A stretch of DNA of 19,969 nucleotides from CADEDV01 sp036374495 (GTDB lineage Bacteria; Bacteroidota; Bacteroidia; Chitinophagales; Chitinophagaceae): positions 1 through 19,969 of the forward strand of contig CBFGYO010000069.1 of NCBI GenBank assembly GCA_965652975.1, written 5' to 3'. Numbering within the stretch: the stretch's first letter is position 1; each line of letters starts with the position of its first letter. Under the pieces are notes generated by a model. It worked only from the letters and a program-made list of their open reading frames with translations, made no database searches and was not told the origin of the DNA. Made by a program: the position numbers and the translations under genes. Shown piece after piece: positions 1 to 6,053 of the stretch.

Positions 1-8
1 TTGTTTTT

Positions 9-503
9 ATGGTTCGAATCGGCCTTATTTCAGACACCCATGGCTTTCTCGATGAAAATATCTGGAATTATTTTTCAGCGTGCGATGAAGTATGGCATGC
101 CGGGGATTTTGGAAGTGCCTCCATTGCTGACGCGCTGAAAGCGAAAAAGCCGATGCGTGGAGTTTATGGAAACATCGATGGTATTGATATCCGCGCTGAA
201 TTTCCGGAACAACTTGTTTTTGTATGCGAAGAGGTGAAAGTGATGATTCGTCATATTGGTGGTGCGCCACCCCGTTATAACCCGGAAACTATAAAACAAC
301 TCTCACTGCACCGTCCACAGCTTTTTATTAGTGGACATTCACACATCTTAAAGGTTATGTACGACGAAAAAATGGGTTGCTTGCATATGAACCCTGGTGC
401 TGCCGGCAAACAGGGATGGCATAAAATGAGGACCATCATCCGTTTTACCGTTGATGGAAAGAATATGAAGGATTGTGAAGTGATAGAACTGGGAAAGCGG
501 TGA
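9..503 (+). CDS. YfcE-like metallophosphoesterase
   Basis: A 164-residue calcineurin-like phosphoesterase of the YfcE/MJ0936 type, expected to hydrolyse phosphodiesters with two bound divalent metals in the cytoplasm; the natural substrate is unknown for most members. The metal-site motifs are all visible in order: DTHG (D9, H11), HAGDFG (D33), GNIDG (N55), a histidine in RHIGG (H82), and GHSH (H110, H112) followed by a conserved NPGAAG. Length fits the family. The start MVRIGLISDTHG is the usual family N-terminus; only 8 bases lie upstream in the window, so the promoter and any upstream partner are not seen. It is followed by a gene-free 241 bases holding a very long hairpin. No signal peptide. 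Family assignment is firm, cellular role unknown. Confidence 0.93.
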   Translation: MVRIGLISDTHGFLDENIWNYFSACDEVWHAGDFGSASIADALKAKKPMRGVYGNIDGIDIRAEFPEQLVFVCEEVKVMIRHIGGAPPRYNPETIKQLSLHRPQLFISGHSHILKVMYDEKMGCLHMNPGAAGKQGWHKMRTIIRFTVDGKNMKDCEVIELGKR

Positions 504-514
504 TAATTCTATGT

Positions 515-626
515 TGCTCTTTGTGTCTATGATACTATGTGGTAAAACTATGGCTCCCACTAGCGAAAAGTCCGATAGGGGAAGCCATAGCCTTGCCACA
601 TAGTATCATAGACACAAAGATCAGCA
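515..626. repeat. Long imperfect palindrome, stem of about 40 bp
   Basis: Positions 519-542 are perfectly complementary to 596-619 (24 bp). Inside this, 543-545 pairs with 593-595 (one T-G wobble), then two A-C mismatches, then CTATGGCT at 548-555 pairs with 583-590 and a CCC/GGG continues after a one-base bulge. The loop is about 19 bases. The outer bases TGCT (515-518) pair with AGCA (623-626) past a three-base bulge. It follows the phosphoesterase stop by 11 bases and could act as a terminator or RNA-stability structure, but it lacks a clear T-run and is much longer than a normal terminator, so a small non-autonomous mobile repeat is also possible. Confidence 0.9.
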
Positions 627-744
627 TAGAGATGTATTTATTCGGTGGATGATATTTACCATTGGTGTAGATGATTATGCGATAAAACTTTTTTTTTGTA
701 GCTTTTTACAACACTTAATTGCCCGTCATTTTAAACTGCGCATT

Positions 745-1857
745 ATGGGACAAGTTTTAGATCGCCGTGACTGGTTGCGGCAAGCCACGCTCACCATTGG
801 CGGTATGAGCATTGCATCCGAATTTATTGCTCGCTTGCCAATACCTGGCCGACGATATGCTGGTGAACTGCGTCTGCACGCCAACGAAAATCCTTACGGT
901 CCCTCCAACCTTGCCCGCAAGGCGATGGCCGAGGCAATCGGCAATTCTAATTGCTATCCCTGGGAAGTAACTACGCGATTGCGGGAAAAAATAGCGGGGA
1001 TTTATGGTCTTAACAGGGACAACATAATGATGGGAGCCGGCTCTTCTGAAATATTGGGTATAGTAGCTCAACACGCAGCATTGAAAAAAGGAAATGCCAT
1101 TGCTGCCGATCCTACATTTGGGATTTGGTTTACGTCGGCTCAGCGATCCGGACTTGATATTATCAAGGTGCCTCTCGATGGGGCTAAGAAACATGATTTG
1201 CAACGCATGAAGGAGCATGTGAATGATCAAACGAGGCTGGTATATATCTGCAATCCCAATAATCCTACAGGGACCGTCATTCCTTCCACAGATTTAAAGA
1301 ACTTCATCAGCGAAGTAAGTAAGCGAACATTGATATTACTGGATGAAGCTTACACGGAATATTCAGATGAAACCAGCCTTGCAGCCCTTGTAAAAGATAA
1401 TCCCAACCTGGTGATAGCAAAAACCTTTTCCAAAATTTATGGACTTGCCGGTGCGCGCATAGGATATGCCATGGCGCAAACGGATGTAATCCGGCAACTG
1501 AATGAACTGCAGCCCTGGGCCAATGCAGGAGCCAGCGCCGTATCACTTGCCGGAGCTATTGCTTCGCTTGATGATCACAACTTCGTAACTACCTCCAAAG
1601 AAAAGAATAGCGATGCACGGGACATGGTGAGCCGGTCATTTGGTGAATTGCAAATACCCTATATCCCTTCGCATACCAATTTCCTGTATTATTCAGTCTC
1701 GAAGCAAAAAAAGGACCTGCTATCAGCGCTTGCCGCCAATAATATTCGTGCAGGGCGGATTACAGAAGCAAATGGAAGCTGGTCACGGATATCGATTGGC
1801 ACCGCCGATGATATGAAACAGTTTCTCAACGTAGTAAAACAATCATTTCAACTATAA
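745..1857 (+). CDS. PLP-dependent aminotransferase (HisC-like) with Tat signal
   Basis: A class I/II fold aminotransferase of the histidinol-phosphate aminotransferase family, about 370 residues from the start chosen here. Visible motifs: HANENPYGPS near residue 45, NPNNPTG (170-176), LLDEAYTEY (D200, Y203) that holds the cofactor ring, and TFSKIYGLAGARIGYA with the Schiff-base lysine K230 and phosphate-binding R238. The N-terminus DRRDWLRQATLTIGG is a twin-arginine (Tat) export signal: RR, polar residue, aromatic, leucine, then a weakly hydrophobic stretch. The frame is open upstream to 649, but that extension is unlike the family and would bury the Tat motif, so ATG 745 is preferred. Nine bases separate it from the next gene, suggesting an operon. 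Substrate unknown; a biosynthetic HisC is unlikely if it is exported. Confidence 0.9.
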   Translation: MGQVLDRRDWLRQATLTIGGMSIASEFIARLPIPGRRYAGELRLHANENPYGPSNLARKAMAEAIGNSNCYPWEVTTRLREKIAGIYGLNRDNIMMGAGSSEILGIVAQHAALKKGNAIAADPTFGIWFTSAQRSGLDIIKVPLDGAKKHDLQRMKEHVNDQTRLVYICNPNNPTGTVIPSTDLKNFISEVSKRTLILLDEAYTEYSDETSLAALVKDNPNLVIAKTFSKIYGLAGARIGYAMAQTDVIRQLNELQPWANAGASAVSLAGAIASLDDHNFVTTSKEKNSDARDMVSRSFGELQIPYIPSHTNFLYYSVSKQKKDLLSALAANNIRAGRITEANGSWSRISIGTADDMKQFLNVVKQSFQL

Positions 1858-1866
1858 ATACATACC

Positions 1867-2280
1867 ATGAAAAGTAAGAACCTATTGCTGTTAGCAATGA
1901 TCCTCCTGTTATCAATTCCTATTTATGCGCAAACAGACGACGCTGATGCAAGAGCCTGTCTTGAAAACTATATGAGTGGCGATGCTGCAAGAGTTGAAAA
2001 AGCTTTTCATCCTTCTGCGAGCATGAAATATCTCGACGCACAAAGTGGCGAATACAAAGATGTACCTATAGCCGAATATATCGCACGTGTAAAGACTAAT
2101 ACCAACAAAATGGAAAGGAAAATTGAAATCGTGTCGCTTAATATCGAAGGCAACGCCGCTAATGGAAAAATCAGGATCGAAACAGACAAGGTGATTATGT
2201 ATGATTATATGAACATGCTAAAAATTAATGGCGAGTGGAAGATTGTAAGCAAGATATTTAGTAGAAAAGACAAGAAGTAG
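1867..2280 (+). CDS. Secreted NTF2-like / lumazine-binding-like protein
   Basis: A 137-residue protein with a clear signal peptide (MKSKNLLLLAMILLL then IYAQ, cleavage probably after residue 21). The mature part looks like a small NTF2-like fold: an N-terminal helix with LENYMSGDAARVEKAFHPSA, then strands ending in MLKINGEWKIVSKIFSRK, the W-K-I-V-S signature common to DUF4440/putative lumazine-binding proteins. Such domains bind small ligands or act as enzymes, but no catalytic residues can be named here. It starts nine bases after the Tat-signal aminotransferase, so the two are probably cotranscribed and both act outside the cytoplasm. It ends just before a strong hairpin terminator. Family call moderately sure, function unknown. 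Confidence 0.85.
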   Translation: MKSKNLLLLAMILLLSIPIYAQTDDADARACLENYMSGDAARVEKAFHPSASMKYLDAQSGEYKDVPIAEYIARVKTNTNKMERKIEIVSLNIEGNAANGKIRIETDKVIMYDYMNMLKINGEWKIVSKIFSRKDKK

Positions 2281-2286
2281 GCAGAA

Positions 2287-2343
2287 AAAAGATAAAAGTT
2301 GTATCCAATCGGAAGCATCGATGGGATACAACTTTTATCTTTT
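2287..2343. terminator. Strong bidirectional hairpin terminator
   Basis: The 20-base arm at 2287-2306 is perfectly complementary to 2324-2343; inside, ATCG (2308-2311) can also pair with CGAT (2319-2322), leaving a short loop. The outer part is A-rich on the left and T-rich on the right, so it works as a terminator on both strands. It lies between convergent genes ending at 2280 (+) and 2370 (-). Its outer arms belong to the dispersed GATAAAAG element family. Confidence 0.88.
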
Positions 2344-2360
2344 ATCTTTTAGTTTTTATC
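2331..2360 (-). repeat. Dispersed GATAAAAG element, copy A
   Basis: On the minus strand this reads GATAAAAACTAAAA followed by two GATAAAAG-type units. It sits 9 bases after the stop of the membrane-protein gene (minus strand) with the A-rich strand as sense strand. Its end pairs with the GATAAAAGTT at 2291-2300 in the terminator hairpin. It is nearly identical to copy B-right (one difference over 30 bases). Confidence 0.85.
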
Positions 2361-2369
2361 TCTTATCTT

Positions 2370-2840
2370 TTAATACCAATGACTACCAGCACCCACCGTT
2401 CGGAAGGGCCAAGGGATTGCAATCAATATAATCAGCAGGGCCAGTGTATAGAAAATAATGGTGCGCCTGTGTTTTGATTTATCGGGGATGGCTTTTCTCG
2501 CCTGTGCTTTGCCAATATGCATGAGGATGATCGCTACCAGCATCATGCTGATATGTTCAACGGCAAAAAAGCGATTTTCTGAATTTTTCATCACGGCACT
2601 CATGCCAAAGGATTCAATCAGTTTATAACCTTTCGGTCCGAAATACCATATCACGAGGCCGACCACGAACATTATATCCGCAAAAATTGTGAGGATGGAT
2701 CCGATCCGCAGATCAGTACGTATCCACGGACGGTTGCCTGCAACGAGGCTGTTAAAAATGGCAAACAATAATAATAGCAGAACGACCCAACGGCCAATAC
2801 TGTGCAGATGCAAGAAGAGTGCATAAGTATCCGCGTTCAT
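2370..2840 (-). CDS. Four-helix integral membrane protein
   Basis: A small inner-membrane protein, 156 residues from ATG 2840, with four predicted transmembrane segments: roughly residues 16-34, 44-66, 92-108 and 127-144. Conserved-looking features are LHLHSIGRW near the N-terminus, FFAVEHISMMLVAIILMHIG in the third helix, and a C-terminal IPWPFRTVGAG. I recognise this pattern from a widespread Bacteroidota family often labelled 'cytochrome B' or hypothetical. Histidines in helices 1 and 3 could bind heme, but this is inference. An upstream ATG at 2888 adds 16 residues; 2840 was chosen because the hydrophobic family N-terminus begins there. It lies 118 bases downstream of the beta-propeller gene on the same strand and may share its transcript. 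Function unknown. Confidence 0.82.
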   Translation of the reverse strand: MNADTYALFLHLHSIGRWVVLLLLLFAIFNSLVAGNRPWIRTDLRIGSILTIFADIMFVVGLVIWYFGPKGYKLIESFGMSAVMKNSENRFFAVEHISMMLVAIILMHIGKAQARKAIPDKSKHRRTIIFYTLALLIILIAIPWPFRTVGAGSHWY

Positions 2841-2958
2841 AACGTTGATTTTGATGTGCGTCAAAGCTACGGGTTTCTGTTGGCGCATGCAAGGAGGCGC
2901 CGACGTATGGGTATAACGTTACTTCGTCATTGCTCATTCAATGTTAACCGTGAGAGAC

Positions 2959-4074
2959 TCACTCGACCCAGTCGGCTATAAAAACGTTTGTATCGCGGGT
3001 GCCTCCATTGTTGCGGTTGCTGCAAAACACGATCTTTTTGCCGTCAGGAGAAAACATGGGAAAGGCATCGAAACCCTTATCGCGACTGATTTTCTGAAGA
3101 TCTCCACCATTTTCATTGATAGTATAAAGGTTGAATGGAAATCCTCTTTTGTATTCATGGTTGGAGGCGAAAATAATACGCTTACTGTCCGGCATAAAGG
3201 CTGGCGCCCAGTTGGCCTGGCCAAAATTAGTAACCTGCCTTGCATTGCTGCCATCGGCATTGGCCACCCATACTTCCATATTAGTTGGTGCAACGAGATT
3301 TTCTTTGAGCAGGTTGTCGTACTCATTTATTTCTTCGGCTGTTTTTGGACGTGAAGCGCGCCAGATCAGCTTTTTTCCATCGGGGCTAAACCATGCACCG
3401 CCGTCGTAACCTTTAATGGAAGTAATTCTTTTTTCCTTTCCCGTCGCCAGGTCCATGATGTATAATTCTATATCGCCATCCTTGTCACTTGTATAAATCA
3501 TCTTCTTTCCATCGGGGCTGAGCGTAGCCTCGGCATCATATCCTTTTGCCGTGGTGAGTTGCTTTACGATTTTGCCATTAAGGTCGGCCATAAAAATGTC
3601 GAAGCTTTCATAGAGAGGCCAGATATATTTATTGCCATATTTTTTCCGATCAGGTACAGGAGGACAGGTGTCGGCACCCAGGTGCGTGGATGCATAAATA
3701 ATATGTTTGCCATCTTTAGTAAAGAAAGGACAGGTAGTTCTTCCCTTGCCGTTGCTGATCATCCTGTAATTGAATTTTTCACCGGCAGCCAGTGGTACTT
3801 TACCTGCAAATATCTGGTCACAGGGCACACCATCCTTTACACTGGTGCGCTGGAAAACGATCCACTTGCTATCAAAACTCCAATAAGCTTCGGCGTTATC
3901 ACCTCCAAAGGTCAATTGTTTTACATTTTTGAAATGCGTTTCTTCCGGGTAAAGTACAGTGTCATTAGGCGGGGATACATCTATGCTCATGACCTTACCT
4001 GGGATACCGGCTGCATAAGCAGCCAGGATTATGACTAATATGGCGGGAGTTAAAAACAGGCTTGATCTTTTCAT
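2959..4074 (-). CDS. Secreted TolB-like beta-propeller protein (PD40 repeats)
   Basis: A 371-residue exported protein with an N-terminal signal peptide or membrane anchor (residues 5-24) and a TolB/WD40-like beta-propeller. PD40 signatures repeat through the body: SPDGKKMIYTS (186-196), SPDGKKLIWRAS (230-241), MPDSKRIIFASN (294-305) and SPDGKKIVFCSN (342-353), plus degenerate copies at FTKDGKHIIYAST (118-130) and around residue 67. Cysteines at 85, 115 and 137 may form disulfides. Such propellers bind proteins or ligands in the periplasm, but unlike TolB this one stands alone, without Tol-Pal genes nearby. It is divergent from the TPR lipoprotein gene, with 96 bases between start codons. Role unknown; the fold assignment is firm. 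Confidence 0.9.
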   Translation of the reverse strand: MKRSSLFLTPAILVIILAAYAAGIPGKVMSIDVSPPNDTVLYPEETHFKNVKQLTFGGDNAEAYWSFDSKWIVFQRTSVKDGVPCDQIFAGKVPLAAGEKFNYRMISNGKGRTTCPFFTKDGKHIIYASTHLGADTCPPVPDRKKYGNKYIWPLYESFDIFMADLNGKIVKQLTTAKGYDAEATLSPDGKKMIYTSDKDGDIELYIMDLATGKEKRITSIKGYDGGAWFSPDGKKLIWRASRPKTAEEINEYDNLLKENLVAPTNMEVWVANADGSNARQVTNFGQANWAPAFMPDSKRIIFASNHEYKRGFPFNLYTINENGGDLQKISRDKGFDAFPMFSPDGKKIVFCSNRNNGGTRDTNVFIADWVE

Positions 4075-4137
4075 TTATTATTTATTTAAAACAGGGGCGT
4101 AAAGGTATTTTCACGAAAACTTTGGTTTGTCAGGCAA

Positions 4138-4166
4138 TTGTCATACTCCGAAATCATTTAGTTTTG
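4138..4166 (+). promoter_or_regulatory. Bacteroidota-type promoter of the TPR lipoprotein gene
   Basis: A perfect -7 box TAGTTTTG (4159-4166, consensus TAnnTTTG) lies 18 bases after TTG (4138-4140), as expected for the -33 box. The -7 box ends only four bases before the start codon at 4171, so transcription would begin at or next to the ATG, implying a leaderless or nearly leaderless mRNA. Confidence 0.65.
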
Positions 4167-4170
4167 ATGC

Positions 4171-5172
4171 ATGACCCGTTTTTTACTCTTATTAGTCGCA
4201 GTAATATTGATTACCGGTTGCAACAACCGGGAAGAAAGCTCACCTTATGATTCGATTTTAAAGCAACCTCCTTTTGCGGCATTATCTGATAGTATCAGGC
4301 AGGAACCTCGCAGGGATGACCTTTATTTCCGACGTGCCGTATTGCTGAATTCAAATAATTATCCCGAACCAGCCCTGGCCGACTTCAAGCGGGCATGGTC
4401 ACTACAAAAGGAAGAGAAATATGCATTTGGTGTAAGCACTATCCTACTTGAAAAGAACCCTGACTCGGCAGTCGTTTTTCTCGACCAGTCCATGAAGGAA
4501 TTGCCAGGAAGTATTTTATTGGGGCTAAGTCTTGCTCGTGCTTATGATGCACAAAACAAACCGGCAGAGGCGGAAAAAATTTGTGACGACCTGCTAAAAT
4601 TAAACCCCGAGCAGGTGGACGTATTGAAGATGAAGGCTAGCCTGCTGGATAAAAAAGGTGACCAGGCCAGCGCTACCCAGATTTTGGAAAAAGCCTATTC
4701 CCTCACTCCTTTCGATATAGAACTTAATTATATCCTTGCATTGAAGTATGCGGAAACGAAAAATAAAAAAGTAATTGCACTATGCGATTCATTGATAAAG
4801 GTTGATTCGCTTGGACTGCATGCTGAACCCTATTATTATAAAGGCATCTATTTTTCAAATATCAATGAAAAGGTGAGGGCTCTTTTATTATTCAATGATG
4901 CTATCCAGCATGATTACAATTTCCTGGATGCGCATATTGAAAAAGGGATCGTGCTGTATGAACAAAAAAAGTATGCAGAAGCATACAGCGCATTCAACCT
5001 CGCAATGACTATTTCGCCAAAATACGCCGATGCCTATTACTGGATGGCCAAATCACAACTGGCAATGGGACAGGTACAGGAAGCCTCTTTAAATTTCCAA
5101 CGCGCATATGGACTGGATAAGACGTTGACGGCGGCGAGAGACTCAATTGAGAAGATAAAAGTTAAAAGATAA
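4171..5172 (+). CDS. TPR-repeat lipoprotein
   Basis: A 333-residue lipoprotein: the signal sequence MTRFLLLLVAVILITGC ends in a lipobox, with C17 as the lipidated residue. The rest is helical repeats of tetratricopeptide type, for example LGLSLARAYDAQNKPAEAEKIC, AYYWMAKSQLAMGQVQEAS and AHIEKGIVLYEQKKYAEAY, amounting to perhaps seven or eight TPRs. TPR domains mount protein complexes; anchored in the outer or inner membrane this one may scaffold envelope proteins, but its partner is not visible. The last codons and the stop codon (5154-5172, encoding KIKVKR or similar) lie inside a copy of the dispersed GATAAAAG element, so the C-terminal tail was probably altered by that repeat. Start fixed by the lipoprotein signal. 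Confidence 0.92.
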   Translation: MTRFLLLLVAVILITGCNNREESSPYDSILKQPPFAALSDSIRQEPRRDDLYFRRAVLLNSNNYPEPALADFKRAWSLQKEEKYAFGVSTILLEKNPDSAVVFLDQSMKELPGSILLGLSLARAYDAQNKPAEAEKICDDLLKLNPEQVDVLKMKASLLDKKGDQASATQILEKAYSLTPFDIELNYILALKYAETKNKKVIALCDSLIKVDSLGLHAEPYYYKGIYFSNINEKVRALLLFNDAIQHDYNFLDAHIEKGIVLYEQKKYAEAYSAFNLAMTISPKYADAYYWMAKSQLAMGQVQEASLNFQRAYGLDKTLTAARDSIEKIKVKR

Positions 5173-5175
5173 AAA
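5154..5175 (+). repeat. Dispersed GATAAAAG element, copy B-left
   Basis: GATAAAAGTTAAAAGATAAA and two more A bases. It overlaps the 3' end of the TPR lipoprotein gene and supplies its TAA stop (5170-5172). It faces copy B-right 68 bases away in inverted orientation, so the two can form a stem across the intergenic region. Confidence 0.85.
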
Positions 5176-5242
5176 TTATTCTATCAGTACAAGTACTACG
5201 AATTTGATATTTATCGATACGGTAGACATTTACCTTAAAAAC

Positions 5243-5272
5243 ACTTTTATCTTTTATCTATTAGTTTTTATC
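5243..5272 (-). repeat. Dispersed GATAAAAG element, copy B-right
   Basis: The reverse complement matches copy A at 2331-2360 with one difference over 30 bases. It lies 36 bases before the rpe start, in inverted orientation to B-left, and is one of two copies that do not directly follow a stop codon on the same strand. Confidence 0.85.
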
Positions 5273-5308
5273 TGTATTCGCTAACTTGCAACGCAAATTC
5301 TTTCCAGG

Positions 5309-5959
5309 ATGCCCATAATCGCACCTTCCCTCCTTGCCGCAAATTTTTTACGATTACAGGATGAATGCAACATGCTTAATAAAAGTGAGGCAGACTGGTA
5401 TCATCTTGATGTGATGGATGGACGTTTTGTTCCCAATATCAGTTTTGGTCCCATGCTGATTCAATTTTTCCGAAATGCTACCAGTAAGATTTGCGACGTG
5501 CACCTGATGATAGAAGAGCCGGGCAATTATGCTGAACAATTTAAAAATGCCGGCGCTGATAACCTGACCGTACATTATGAAGCGTGCCCGCACCTCCACC
5601 GCAACATTCAACAAATAAAGGCCCTGGGTATGAAGGCAGGGGTAGCAATCAACCCACATACTCCAGTTACGCTGCTCTCGGATATTCTTCATGATATAGA
5701 CCTGGTTTGCGTGATGAGTGTGAATCCCGGCTTCGGCGGGCAACAATTTATACAGCATACCTATGAAAAAACAAGGCAATTGCGCCGCATGATTGACGAT
5801 AAAAAACTTCAAACGCTGATTGAAATCGACGGCGGCGTAACATTAGAAAACGCAAAAAGCCTGGTGGATGCCGGCGCACATGTGTTGGTAGCCGGCAATA
5901 CGGTGTTTAAATCGGATGAACCGAGGGAGACTATTGCACAACTAAAAGCGATAAGGTAA
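5309..5959 (+). CDS. rpe: Ribulose-phosphate 3-epimerase
   Basis: A 216-residue TIM-barrel epimerase that interconverts ribulose 5-phosphate and xylulose 5-phosphate in the pentose phosphate pathway (cytoplasm). Metal and catalytic residues are in place: S7 in APSLLAANF, H32, D34 and D37 in YHLDVMDGRFVPN, H65 in DVHLMIEEP, MSVNPGFGGQ (136-145) that grips the phosphate and forms the flexible loop, and D174 in IEIDGGV. Length is normal. ATG 5309 is the only start close to the conserved N-terminus PIIAPSLL. The gene lies between the TPR lipoprotein and the TonB-dependent receptor, 136 and 94 bases away; a weak -7-like TAACTTGC (5281-5288) could be its promoter. Secure identification. Confidence 0.97.
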   Translation: MPIIAPSLLAANFLRLQDECNMLNKSEADWYHLDVMDGRFVPNISFGPMLIQFFRNATSKICDVHLMIEEPGNYAEQFKNAGADNLTVHYEACPHLHRNIQQIKALGMKAGVAINPHTPVTLLSDILHDIDLVCVMSVNPGFGGQQFIQHTYEKTRQLRRMIDDKKLQTLIEIDGGVTLENAKSLVDAGAHVLVAGNTVFKSDEPRETIAQLKAIR

Positions 5960-6053
5960 TAGAAATTATTCCTGGAGGTAAACATTAGACTTTCATCCTT
6001 TTGCATGCATTCGGACTTCCGGACTTTCTACGTATCTTGAACTGAATTCTCTT

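Noticed and set aside
10..20. tRNA T-arm-like sequence GGTTCGAATC
   Set aside because: It lies at the start of the phosphoesterase coding sequence and no acceptor, D or anticodon arm can be formed around it.
649..744. N-terminal extension of the aminotransferase from 649
   Set aside because: It adds 32 residues unlike the family ahead of a Tat signal, which must be N-terminal; the region has non-coding character.
757..1230. 157-codon frame on the minus strand
   Set aside because: Antisense to conserved aminotransferase motifs, no domain seen.
3559..4038. 159-codon frame on the plus strand
   Set aside because: It is opposite the well-supported beta-propeller gene and has no recognisable domain; shadow of that gene.
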